Assembly: GCF_018402695.1 (NCBI RefSeq)
Contig: NZ_JAGYIM010000024.1
Location: 310,001-374,000 of the forward strand
Length of the DNA: 64,000 nt
Source: Arsukibacterium sp.
Lineage (GTDB): Bacteria; Pseudomonadota; Gammaproteobacteria; Enterobacterales; Alteromonadaceae
Direction: 5' to 3'
In this document: piece after piece, positions 33,067 through 42,420 of the stretch
Position numbering within the stretch: position 1 is the first letter of the stretch
How the letters are laid out: each line of letters begins with the position of its first letter
Notes under the pieces: model-generated
Seen by the model: only the letters and a program-made list of their open reading frames with translations
Databases searched by the model: none
Told to the model about the DNA's origin: nothing
Translations under genes and position numbers: made by a program

Positions 33067-36000
33067 ATGCCTGCCTCTGGTTCATCTGCGAATAATGTAT
33101 TTCGCGCAATATTTGGTTCGGTTAACTGGGCGGCACCTGGCTGGCTGATACGGTTACAGCATACAGCCAAAACCCGGCCCGGCCGGTTCTGGGGGGCGGT
33201 GGTTATGTTGCTGCTGTTACTGGCAGCAATAGTCGCCGGCTACTGTTATTACCAGCAATTGCCCAAGCCATTGCAGGTAAAGGCAGAGGTTGTTAGTCCG
33301 GAACTGGGCCATTATCAGGACGATGTCGAGCAACCGACACCATTAGTCCTGAAATTCAGTTATGACTTTGGCGATCATGCTCAACCTCAACCTCAACCTC
33401 AACCTCAACCACGCCTTGCTGTCGGCGATACATCGATGCCAGCGCCAATGCTATCCGCCGCCCGGCTCGACTTAATTGGTGAAGTGCTAAGCGAGGGCGC
33501 AGCCATCAGCCCGGCCATTGCCGGTAAATGGTTATGGCAGGATGACAATACCCTGACTTTTACCCCTGAGCAGGCCTGGCCGGCCGGCCAGAAGTACAGG
33601 GTTAAACTGGAAAAGCGACTTTTTAACCCGGAAATTAAGCTGGCACAGCAGCAGTACCGCTTTACCACGGTGCCGTTGACCGTTGAAATTAACCGGCTGC
33701 GGTTTTATCAGAACCCTACCGAGCCGACCAGTCGGCAAATTGTCGCTACCCTTAATTTCAGCCATCCGGTAGAGCTGGAAAGTGCCCGCCAACAGCTGAG
33801 TATGCTGATGCGCCCGGACCCCAATAAACAAGATCATACAAAAAAAGTCAGCAAGCCACAGGCTTTACCCTTTACGTTCACAGTAGATAACAGCGGCCGT
33901 GAGGTGTATGTGCAATCTGAAGCCATTACCTTGCCAGCCCAGGAGCAATATTTAACGCTGCAGCTAAAAGCTGGGGTAAAGGCTGTGCAGGGTGACGCTA
34001 AAACGGATGATGTAGTTGAAGCGCAGCTGTTAGTGCCAGATAGTGGCAGTTTTTTAAAAGTCAGTGAACTGCGCACCGATATTGTCAGAAGCGCTGAGCA
34101 ACAGCTTGAGCAACAACCAGAGCAAATGCTGCTGTTAAGTTTTACCGACCGGCTAAATCGCAGTGAACTGCAAAATAAATTAAAATTGTATGTCTTGCCG
34201 AAAAACCCGCGGCGTAAGTCAAATTACTGGGCACCGGGCGAGGTAAACAGCACAGTACTGCAACAAGCCAGCCCGGTAAGTTTTGAGTTAATGCCTGGCG
34301 CGCTGCCGCATGATAATGCGTTTAGCATTAAGCTGGATTTACCGCCAGGTCAGCATCTGTTTGTCAGTGTGCCCGCTGGCTTGCAGTCGGTTAGTGACTT
34401 TACCCTGGCCAATGAATACCGGGCCGTGGTTCAGGTGCCGGCGTATCCGAAAGAAGCGCGGATAGTCGGCGAAGGTGCCATGCTAACCCTCAGTGGTGAG
34501 CAGAAGCTGCAGTTGCTTAGCCGCGGTGTGAAAGGCGTCCGGGTGAAATTACATAAATTGCTGCCAGAGCAACTGAACCATTTAATTACCCAGACCGCTG
34601 GCGACATCAGCCAGCCTTCTTTTCATAACTACAATTTTAATCAGAGTAATATCACCAGTTTACAGCAGCACACTTACACCGTAAGTAATGCATCGCCAGC
34701 GCAAGCCAGTTATCAGGCGCTGGCGTTAACGCCTTACCTGCAGCAAGCGGGCATGGGCCTGTTTTTTATCGAACTGAGCGAATTTGATCCGGCCCGGCCT
34801 GATGTGGAAGGCCAGCAGCTGGATAAACGGCTGGTGCTGGTGACCGATTTAGGCCTGCTGGTAAAACATAATAGTGACAGCAGCCAGCAGCTGTTTGTGT
34901 TGTCTCTGGCCGATGGTAAGCCGGTAGCCGGGGCTGAGGTGGCGCTGCTTGGTCGCAATGGTTTGGCGCTGTTCGAAGCAACAACCGATGCCCGTGGCAC
35001 AGTCAGCTTTGCCAAAACCAACGAATTTAACCGCGAGCGCCAACCAACGGTGTATCGGGTAAACCGCAGCCGCAATGGTGTGGTTGATACCAGCTTTATT
35101 CCGTTTGATCGCTACACCCGTCAGCTTGATTACTCCAAGTTTAATACCAGTGGTCAGTATCAGAGCCCGGATGATGCCAAAAGTTTAAGTGCATATATGT
35201 TCAGTGATCGCGGCATCTACCGGCCGGGCGAGCAGGTAAAGCTGGCTGCCATTGTCCGCCATGGCGATTTAAGTGCCGCTGATGGTGGCTTGCCATTGAA
35301 AGTGCAGGTACAGGGACCGCGTGGCAATACGTTCTGGCAGCAAAACTTCAGCTTGAGTGGCCGTGGAATGCACAGTTTTGAGCTGGATACTCAGCCCCAC
35401 AGCGATACCGGTAACTATCATGCCAGTGTCAGTTTACTCGACAGCAAGGGTAATACTCAGCGTCATCTGGGCTCGGTCAGTTTCACCGTGGAAGAATTTC
35501 AGCCTGATAGCATGAAGATCAGCAGCGGGTTCGTGCAGGGTGATGCTGCGGTTAATGCAAAGGGCTGGCTCCACCCGGCAGATTTAAGCGTGCAGGTGCA
35601 ACTGGATAATTTATTTGGTACGCCGGCCCAGCAACGGCGGGTAGCGGCCAGGCTGGAATTAATCCCACGCAGTTTCAGTTTCAGTGAATACCCGGATTAT
35701 CAGGTTCTCAGCCCGCAGCAAGACAATGTTAAAGCAGAGCGGGTGCAGCAAAGCCTGGAGGAGCAACAAACTGATGCCGATGGTAAAGCCGTGTTTGCGT
35801 TGGGGCTGGAGCAATATGCCGGCGGCACCTATCAGCTTGTGGTGACCACTGAGGGTTTTGAAGCCGGTGGCGGGCGCAGCGTGCAGCAACGACTAAGCAG
35901 TTTGTTATCACCTTTACCGCAGCTGGTGGCGGTTAAGGCCGATGGTGCACTAACCTATCTTAAAAAGCAGCAACAGCGCACTGTTAATTTTATTGCGATT

Positions 36001-39000
36001 GATAATAGCCTTAGCCAAATCGGCCTGGACGATCTGACTCTGCAGCTGATTGAAAAACGCCCGGTAACCAGCCTGGTAAAACAGAACGATGGTACCTATC
36101 AGTACCAGAGCATTGTCCAGGATATAACGCTTAGCCAAACGCCATTTACGATTGCTGAGCAGGGTACCGATTACCGTTTGCCGACAGAGACCCCGGGCGA
36201 TTTTGAGCTACAACTTGCTGACAGTAATGGCAATGTGCTGGGCAGTCTGGCCTTTAGCGTGGTTGGCGCCGGTAATATCAGTGCCATGCTGGAAAAAAAT
36301 GCGGCGTTAACGGTTAAGCTGGATAAAAGCGATTACAAAGCCGGCGAGTGGATTGAGCTTAATATTACTGCACCGTATACCGGTAGCGGCTTAATCAGTA
36401 TTGAAAGCGATAAAGTGCATGCTTTCAGCTGGTTTACCGCCGACACAACCAGCAGTATGCAGCGTATTCGGCTGCCAGAAGGACTGGAAGGCAATGCTTA
36501 TATTAACGTCAGCTTTGTCCGAGCCGCTGATTCTGATGCCTTGTTTGTCAGCCCGTTAAGTTATGCAGTGGTACCCTTTAATATTGACCGCAGTCGTCGT
36601 CAGCTTGAAATCAGCCTGGAGGCGCCGGCCGAAGTCAGGCCGGGCAAACCTTTTAATGTCAGTTATCAGGCTAATCAGCCAGCCGATATGCTGATTTACG
36701 GCGTGGACGAAGGCATCTTACAGGTGGCAGATTATCAGCTGCCCGATCCGTTAAGCCACTTCTTACAAAAACGGGCGCTGCAGGTACGCAGTTTGCAAAT
36801 GCTCGATCTTATTTTACCGGAATTCAGCTTGCTGCAACGTCAGTTGGCCGGGGTAGGCGGCGATGACCGGGAACGGATGGCCATGGCAGCTGACATGATG
36901 CTGCAGAAAAACCTGAATCCGTTTGCCCGCAGGGCTGAGCAGCCAGGGGTATTCTGGTTAGGCCTGGTAAAAGCCGGGCCACAAATGCAGCAACAGCAGG
37001 TACAGGTTCCAGCCAGTTTCAGCGGTAATTTAAAACTGATGGCAGTGGCGGTAAGTGATACCGCACTGGGGGCGCAAAGTGCCGATATCCGGGTGCGCGG
37101 GCCCTTTGTGCTAACACCGGAGGTATTACAAAGTGCCGCACCGGGTGATGAGTTTGAGGTAAGCGTTTCGGTCGCCAATGGTGTGAAGGGCTCAGGTGAT
37201 AATGCTGATATCAGCGTCAGCCTGACCTTGCCTGACGGCTTAACTACTGCAGGCCCGCTGCAACAAACGCTGCAAATCAGCGAAGGCAGCGAGCAGAGTG
37301 CTCGTTTTCGTTTAAAAGCCGGGGCGGCGCCGGGGGCCTTTGACATAAGCTTCAGCGCCCGTTACCAGCAAGCGGATTTGCTGGAGGAGTCAAGCCGGGA
37401 GGTCAGTTTAAGTATCCGGCCGGCCAGCCATTATCAGACGACGCTTAATGCCGGCTATACCGACAAAACGCCGCTGACCTTAAGCACCCGTTACCCGCTG
37501 CATGGTGAATTTGCCACACTTAATGTGGCGGCCTCAGCTAACCCATTGGTGCTGGCTGAAAGCTTTACCGATTATCTGGCAAACTACCCGCATGGTTGCA
37601 CCGAGCAGGTGGTGTCGCAGGTATTCCCGTGGCTGGGGTTGGTGCAACAACCGGGCTATCAGGCACGCCTGCCACTGGTGCAACAGCAGTTTGCACAGTT
37701 AATTCAGAAGCTGGCTGAGCGCCAGCAAAGCGATGGCGGTTTCAGCTTCTGGCCGGGCGGTTACCACAGTGCCGATTTCCCCAGTATTTATGTCATGCAC
37801 TTTTTAATGGCCGCCCGCGAGCAGGGGCTGGCGGTGCCTGATTATCTGTACCAGCAGGGGCTGGATTATTTACGGGACGTGGCGCGGCAAAGCGGTGGCA
37901 ATTTGTATCAGGCGAGGCTGCGTGCCAACGCCATCTACCTGTTAACCCGCAGCGGTGAGGTAACCACCAACTATCTGGTTGAACTGCATGAGCGGCTGCA
38001 GCAGCAACATCAGCAAGCCTGGCAAACCGATATTGCCGCAATTTATATGGCGGCCAGTTATCAGCTGATGCAGCAGCCTGAAGTGGCACGGGGTCTGATT
38101 GGCGACTACCGGCTGGGGGAGAGTTCGACCATGCAGCAGGCTTATTTACAGCGCCAGAGTTCGCAGCGCGTTGCCAACCCGCTACCGCCTTTTGCCAACC
38201 CGGCTTTTCAGCCGCAGCTAAGCCTGGATGCGCAGTATGTCTATTTGTTAGCACGGCATTTTAGTGAGCAGGCCAAAGCACTGGACGGCGAACAGCTTGT
38301 TAAACTGCTGCAACCGGTATTTGACCAGCAATACAATACCATTGGTACCGCTTATGCGGTGCTGGCGTTGTCGGCTTATGCGCAGCTGGATACGGTAGCT
38401 GCGGCAGCAGTGCCACAGATTTTTCAGGTGAATGTTGGCGGTGAGCGCACTGAGTTAACCGCTGCCGATAACCGCAGTAGTTTGCCGCGGTTTACCTTTG
38501 GCAGTGATGCCGAACAGCTCCTGATAACCCGTGACGAGGATACTAAGACGCCGCTGTTTTATGCGCTGAGTGAAAGCGGCTTTGCCAAAACACCACCCGC
38601 TAAGCCTCAGGCCGAACAGTTGGAAGTGGTGCGCGATTATTTAAATAGCGAAGGTGAAGTAGTTAGCCAGGCGCGGCAGGGTGATGAGCTGACGGTAAGG
38701 TTACGGCTGCGCAGCACCAACAATAGCTGGCACAATAATGTAGCCGTTGTCGATCTACTGCCAGCCGGCTTTAGTTTGGTGCGTAGCTCAGTAGCCCGGC
38801 AACAAGGGCCCTGGCGGGCTGATTATGTCGATATCCGCGAAGACCGCCTGATCTACTATGCTGGTTTCGGCCCTCAGATGACCGAGTTGCGTTATCAGGT
38901 TAAAGTTACCGCAGCCGGCGACTTTACTGTGCCGGCGGTCACTGCAGAGTCGATGTATGACAGCCAGGTTTATGCTAATACTGCAGCCAGCCGGTTTGTG

Positions 39001-39018
39001 GTTGAGCCGGCGCGGTAG
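33067..39018 (+). CDS. Bacterial alpha-2-macroglobulin (YfhM-like) with intact thioester
   Basis: A 1983-residue protein anchored by one N-terminal helix (about residues 42-62). The mid-region has the A2M signatures DRGIYRPGEQVKLAAIVR and the later VDEGILQVADYQLPDPL. The thioester motif is complete: YPHGCTEQV with C1511 and Q1514, followed by the alpha-helical thioester domain (GGFSFWPGG) and the receptor-binding-like C-terminus. Members trap attacking proteases in the periplasm by covalent linkage. A (QP)n stretch encoded by a CAACCT hexamer repeat lies near residue 105. ATG 33067 is chosen because AAGGA lies 6 bases upstream; ATG 33061 would be too close. Directly followed by pbpC, the usual partner. 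Confidence 0.94.
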   Translation: MPASGSSANNVFRAIFGSVNWAAPGWLIRLQHTAKTRPGRFWGAVVMLLLLLAAIVAGYCYYQQLPKPLQVKAEVVSPELGHYQDDVEQPTPLVLKFSYDFGDHAQPQPQPQPQPRLAVGDTSMPAPMLSAARLDLIGEVLSEGAAISPAIAGKWLWQDDNTLTFTPEQAWPAGQKYRVKLEKRLFNPEIKLAQQQYRFTTVPLTVEINRLRFYQNPTEPTSRQIVATLNFSHPVELESARQQLSMLMRPDPNKQDHTKKVSKPQALPFTFTVDNSGREVYVQSEAITLPAQEQYLTLQLKAGVKAVQGDAKTDDVVEAQLLVPDSGSFLKVSELRTDIVRSAEQQLEQQPEQMLLLSFTDRLNRSELQNKLKLYVLPKNPRRKSNYWAPGEVNSTVLQQASPVSFELMPGALPHDNAFSIKLDLPPGQHLFVSVPAGLQSVSDFTLANEYRAVVQVPAYPKEARIVGEGAMLTLSGEQKLQLLSRGVKGVRVKLHKLLPEQLNHLITQTAGDISQPSFHNYNFNQSNITSLQQHTYTVSNASPAQASYQALALTPYLQQAGMGLFFIELSEFDPARPDVEGQQLDKRLVLVTDLGLLVKHNSDSSQQLFVLSLADGKPVAGAEVALLGRNGLALFEATTDARGTVSFAKTNEFNRERQPTVYRVNRSRNGVVDTSFIPFDRYTRQLDYSKFNTSGQYQSPDDAKSLSAYMFSDRGIYRPGEQVKLAAIVRHGDLSAADGGLPLKVQVQGPRGNTFWQQNFSLSGRGMHSFELDTQPHSDTGNYHASVSLLDSKGNTQRHLGSVSFTVEEFQPDSMKISSGFVQGDAAVNAKGWLHPADLSVQVQLDNLFGTPAQQRRVAARLELIPRSFSFSEYPDYQVLSPQQDNVKAERVQQSLEEQQTDADGKAVFALGLEQYAGGTYQLVVTTEGFEAGGGRSVQQRLSSLLSPLPQLVAVKADGALTYLKKQQQRTVNFIAIDNSLSQIGLDDLTLQLIEKRPVTSLVKQNDGTYQYQSIVQDITLSQTPFTIAEQGTDYRLPTETPGDFELQLADSNGNVLGSLAFSVVGAGNISAMLEKNAALTVKLDKSDYKAGEWIELNITAPYTGSGLISIESDKVHAFSWFTADTTSSMQRIRLPEGLEGNAYINVSFVRAADSDALFVSPLSYAVVPFNIDRSRRQLEISLEAPAEVRPGKPFNVSYQANQPADMLIYGVDEGILQVADYQLPDPLSHFLQKRALQVRSLQMLDLILPEFSLLQRQLAGVGGDDRERMAMAADMMLQKNLNPFARRAEQPGVFWLGLVKAGPQMQQQQVQVPASFSGNLKLMAVAVSDTALGAQSADIRVRGPFVLTPEVLQSAAPGDEFEVSVSVANGVKGSGDNADISVSLTLPDGLTTAGPLQQTLQISEGSEQSARFRLKAGAAPGAFDISFSARYQQADLLEESSREVSLSIRPASHYQTTLNAGYTDKTPLTLSTRYPLHGEFATLNVAASANPLVLAESFTDYLANYPHGCTEQVVSQVFPWLGLVQQPGYQARLPLVQQQFAQLIQKLAERQQSDGGFSFWPGGYHSADFPSIYVMHFLMAAREQGLAVPDYLYQQGLDYLRDVARQSGGNLYQARLRANAIYLLTRSGEVTTNYLVELHERLQQQHQQAWQTDIAAIYMAASYQLMQQPEVARGLIGDYRLGESSTMQQAYLQRQSSQRVANPLPPFANPAFQPQLSLDAQYVYLLARHFSEQAKALDGEQLVKLLQPVFDQQYNTIGTAYAVLALSAYAQLDTVAAAAVPQIFQVNVGGERTELTAADNRSSLPRFTFGSDAEQLLITRDEDTKTPLFYALSESGFAKTPPAKPQAEQLEVVRDYLNSEGEVVSQARQGDELTVRLRLRSTNNSWHNNVAVVDLLPAGFSLVRSSVARQQGPWRADYVDIREDRLIYYAGFGPQMTELRYQVKVTAAGDFTVPAVTAESMYDSQVYANTAASRFVVEPAR
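33382..33410 (+). repeat. CAACCT hexanucleotide tandem repeat inside the macroglobulin gene
   Basis: Four perfect CAACCT units and a partial fifth (33382-33410), encoding a Gln-Pro tract. The six-base unit keeps the reading frame when copy number changes. Confidence 0.85.
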
Positions 39019-39030
39019 GGACCGTTCCTG

Positions 39031-41469
39031 ATGAGCGCAGATAGGGGTAGCTCAGGCAGACGCAGCAAGCTGTTAAGGCTGCTGCGCAGGTTGCTGTTCA
39101 CCGTACTGGCGCTACTCTTGCTGCCGGCGTTGCTGCTGGGGTTGTCCGGCAGGCCCGATTTATACGCCGGTTATCAGCAGGGCAGTGCTTATTTTGCGGC
39201 AAACGGTGAGTTGCTGAGTTTACAGCTGGCGGCCGATCAGCGCTATCGGCTAAAGCTGCCGTTGCAGGATATTGCGCCGGCGTTGCAACAGGCCACACTG
39301 TTGTATGAAGATCGCGATTTTTATCAGCATTTTGGCGTAGATGTAAGCGCAATAGCCCGAGCCTTCTGGCAAAGTGTGGTACGCCAGGGGCGGCGCCAGG
39401 GGGCCTCGACCATCAGTATGCAGCTGGCCCGGCTGCGATTTAACCTGAATACCAGCCACCTTCCTGGCAAATTACGCCAGGTCGCTTACGCGCTTTATCT
39501 GGAGCGACACTTCAGTAAAGACGAGTTGCTGGAAGCCTATTTTAACTATGCGCCCTACGGCGGTAATATTGAAGGCATAGCCGCTGCCAGCCTGATTTAC
39601 TTTGGCAAAGAAGCCGTAGAGCTGACACTGCCAGAAGCGCTGGCGCTGAGTGTTATTCCGCAAAACCCTAATCAGCGCAGCCCGCTCAGTGAAAAAGGCC
39701 AGCAGCAACTGGAACTGGCCCGCCAGCGGCTAACGGCTATCTGGCAACAACAACCTGCACAGGCAAAGCGGGATGCGGGGTGGCAACTGCCACTGAATTT
39801 ACCTTTGCAGTACCTTAGCCGGGCAGACATACCCAATTATGCACCGCATTTTATTCATCAGTTGCGTCAGCAAGGACGGCAACAGGGACGTTTTTATACC
39901 AGCTTACAGTTGTCGCTACAGCAACGGTTTGAGCAGCAGCTTAGCCACTACTTAAAGCGCCAGCAGGCGCAAGGCATTAACAATGCCAGTGCTTTACTGA
40001 TCAAGCGCAGTACGTTGCAGGTGCAGGCCTGGTTAGGCTCGGCAGACTTTAATAATGACGCTATAGCCGGTCAGGTGGATGGTGTGACGGCACAGCGCTC
40101 ACCAGGTTCCGCCCTGAAACCCTTTGTTTACGCATTGGCATTGCAGCAGGGGCTTATTCATCCGCAAAGTGTGTTAACCGACTTGCCACGCCGTTATGGC
40201 AGCTTTAACCCGGAAAACTTTGACCGGCAATTTAGCGGGCCGATATCTGCGACCACTGCTTTAATTAACAGCCGCAACTTACCAGCAGTGCAGCTGCAGG
40301 CTCAGCTGCAGCAACCTGACTTTTACCAGTGGCTGGCTGGCGCCGGCGTGCCTTTGAACCAACCTGCCAGCCACTATGGCCTGGCGTTGGTACTCGGCGG
40401 CATGGAGATAAGTATGACGCAACTGGTACAGCTTTATGCCATGCTGGGTAACGGCGGCAGCTGGCAGCCGCTGGCCTGGCAACAACAACAGACAGAGCAG
40501 GCGTCAAACAGCCGCCAGATGTTGAGTCCGGAGGCTGCATTCCTGACCCTGGATATGTTGCGCCAGCATCCCCGGCTGCAGGGTGGATTGCTTAGCGAGC
40601 TGACCGCAGAAAAACCGGTTGCCTGGAAAACCGGCACCTCTTATGCGTTTCGCGACGCCTGGGCTATTAGCTTAAGCGGTGACTACGTGCTGGCGGTATG
40701 GCTGGGTAATTTTGATGGCAGTAGTAATCCCAACTTAGTCGGCCGCACGGCTGCCGGGCCGTTACTATTTGAGTTACTGGCTTTGTTGCCGCAGAACTCA
40801 GTGGATAATCAGCAACTATTCAGCCCCGCGGTTGGTTTAAATCTGAAAAAAGTACCACTGTGCAGTCGTAGTGGTGACTTACCTAATAAATATTGCCCGC
40901 AGACTGTGCCCGGCTGGTTTATCCCGGGGGTGTCTCCTATTAAAGTTTCAGAGCTGCATCGCGCCGTGCCGATTGATCTTGCCAGTGGTCTGCGGGCCTG
41001 TCTGCATCAGCCTGGCGTAACAGAACTTAAGGTGTTTGAGTTCTGGCCATCTGAAGTGAGTAACGCAATGCAGCAGGCAGGTATTGTGCTGGCTAGCCCG
41101 CCGCGTTATCAGCAGCTTTGCCCGGATAATCTGCTATTAACACGCCAGCCACCGCAAATCCGCTCACCGCAGCCACAGTTGACCTATCTGGTAGAGCAAC
41201 AAATTAATGCTGATGCAGAAAAAGGTCTGGACCAGCAGAATATTGCCCTGCAGGCTAGTTTTGACGGCGCGGTAACCCAGGCCCATTGGTTTGCCAACAA
41301 TCGTTATCTGGGGGCGGTAATGCCAGGCGAGACCTTGTTCTGGCAAGGCCAGCCCGGCCGGGTAACGTTAACCGTGGTGGACGATTTAGGTGGCGCAGCG
41401 AGTGTTAATATCCGGATAAGCGAAATCCCGGTTTTAACCGCGATTACGCAGCAGGTAAGTGGCGAATAA
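39031..41469 (+). CDS. pbpC: Penicillin-binding protein 1C (bifunctional transglycosylase/transpeptidase-like)
   Basis: An 812-residue PBP1C. Residues 15-38 are the membrane anchor. The GT51 domain has LYEDRDFYQHFGVD with catalytic E93 and GASTISMQLAR. The transpeptidase domain shows SPGSALKP (S360, K363), INSRN (S414, N416) and WKTGTSYAFRDAW (KTG at 533-535), so all three motifs are intact. The C-terminal 90 residues form the BiPBP_C domain. It polymerises glycan strands at the periplasmic face. It follows the macroglobulin gene after 12 bases, an association thought to couple cell-wall repair with protease defence. Its last 36 bases overlap the convergent egtD gene. Confidence 0.95.
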   Translation: MSADRGSSGRRSKLLRLLRRLLFTVLALLLLPALLLGLSGRPDLYAGYQQGSAYFAANGELLSLQLAADQRYRLKLPLQDIAPALQQATLLYEDRDFYQHFGVDVSAIARAFWQSVVRQGRRQGASTISMQLARLRFNLNTSHLPGKLRQVAYALYLERHFSKDELLEAYFNYAPYGGNIEGIAAASLIYFGKEAVELTLPEALALSVIPQNPNQRSPLSEKGQQQLELARQRLTAIWQQQPAQAKRDAGWQLPLNLPLQYLSRADIPNYAPHFIHQLRQQGRQQGRFYTSLQLSLQQRFEQQLSHYLKRQQAQGINNASALLIKRSTLQVQAWLGSADFNNDAIAGQVDGVTAQRSPGSALKPFVYALALQQGLIHPQSVLTDLPRRYGSFNPENFDRQFSGPISATTALINSRNLPAVQLQAQLQQPDFYQWLAGAGVPLNQPASHYGLALVLGGMEISMTQLVQLYAMLGNGGSWQPLAWQQQQTEQASNSRQMLSPEAAFLTLDMLRQHPRLQGGLLSELTAEKPVAWKTGTSYAFRDAWAISLSGDYVLAVWLGNFDGSSNPNLVGRTAAGPLLFELLALLPQNSVDNQQLFSPAVGLNLKKVPLCSRSGDLPNKYCPQTVPGWFIPGVSPIKVSELHRAVPIDLASGLRACLHQPGVTELKVFEFWPSEVSNAMQQAGIVLASPPRYQQLCPDNLLLTRQPPQIRSPQPQLTYLVEQQINADAEKGLDQQNIALQASFDGAVTQAHWFANNRYLGAVMPGETLFWQGQPGRVTLTVVDDLGGAASVNIRISEIPVLTAITQQVSGE

Positions 41470-42420
41470 ATCCTGCTCAGCCAGCCAGGTTCGCTCAACC
41501 TGCCAGCCGGCAGACAATGCCAGCTGACTAAATTCGTCCGGGGTATATTTATACGAATTTTCAGTATGAATACTTTCGCCCGTTGCAAAAGCCACGGAAC
41601 TACCATACACATCAACTACTTGCTGCTCAGTACTGATCAGATGCATTTCTACCCGGCCCTGGCCGGCATTATAAAACGCATAATGCTCGAATTTTTCCGG
41701 GCTGAAATTTGCACCTAACTCACGATTGATCCGGGTTAAAATGTTGCGGTTAAATTTCGCTGTAATGCCATCGGCATCGTTATAGGCCTGGTGCAGATAA
41801 TGCGGTGATTTTTTGGTGTCCACTCCGATCAGCAGGTAACTGTCCGGCCCTAGTGTACAGCGGGCATTACGTAAAAAACTGGCCGCCTGTGGCGGACAAA
41901 AGTTGCCTATGGTAGACCCCGGGAAAAAGCCAATCTTTTGTTGATGACTCAGTGCTGGCAGGTCAACCGGGAAGCAAAAATCACCGATGACGGGTATGAC
42001 TGATAAATCTGGAAAATCAGATAATAACAGCTGACAGGCCATTTCCAGATGGATACCGCTGATATCAATAGGGATAAACTGGCGGATACTGCTGATATCC
42101 CTGAGCAGTGGCTTAATTTTTACCAGTGAGCCGGCGCCAAATTCCACTATGGTGCAGTCTTTAGTGAAGATGCCCGCTAACTCTTTGGCCACCCTGGGCA
42201 GTAGGTTTAGTTCTGTCTGGTACGGATAATACTCAGGTAACTGGCAAATCTGGTCAAAATAATCTGAGCCTTGCTGATCATAAAAGTATTTAGCGTGCAG
42301 CTGTTTCTGCGGCAAGGCCAGGCCATGTAATACATCGTCGGCAAAGTTGCGATCCACTGCCGGGGTAAGAGGGGTGATGTTGAAGTCTGTTGATTGCAAC
42401 AGCATCTGAGCTGATGGCAT
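41434..42420 (-). CDS. egtD: L-histidine N-alpha-methyltransferase (ergothioneine biosynthesis EgtD)
   Basis: A 328-residue SAM-dependent methyltransferase of the EgtD family. The N-terminus LPQKQLHAKYFYDQQGSDYFDQICQLPEYYPYQTELNLL is diagnostic, as is VEFGAGSLVKIKPLL (SAM-binding glycine loop) and FFPGSTIGNFCPPQA. It trimethylates histidine to hercynine, the first step of ergothioneine synthesis. The start overlaps the egtB stop (TAATG), so the two are translated together, egtB first. The 3' end overlaps pbpC by 36 bases on the other strand. Confidence 0.94.
   Translation of the reverse strand: MPSAQMLLQSTDFNITPLTPAVDRNFADDVLHGLALPQKQLHAKYFYDQQGSDYFDQICQLPEYYPYQTELNLLPRVAKELAGIFTKDCTIVEFGAGSLVKIKPLLRDISSIRQFIPIDISGIHLEMACQLLLSDFPDLSVIPVIGDFCFPVDLPALSHQQKIGFFPGSTIGNFCPPQAASFLRNARCTLGPDSYLLIGVDTKKSPHYLHQAYNDADGITAKFNRNILTRINRELGANFSPEKFEHYAFYNAGQGRVEMHLISTEQQVVDVYGSSVAFATGESIHTENSYKYTPDEFSQLALSAGWQVERTWLAEQDLFATYLLRNRG

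Noticed and set aside
33382-33410. CRISPR or phase-variation switch
   Set aside because: Units are six bases without spacers, and a hexamer cannot shift the reading frame.
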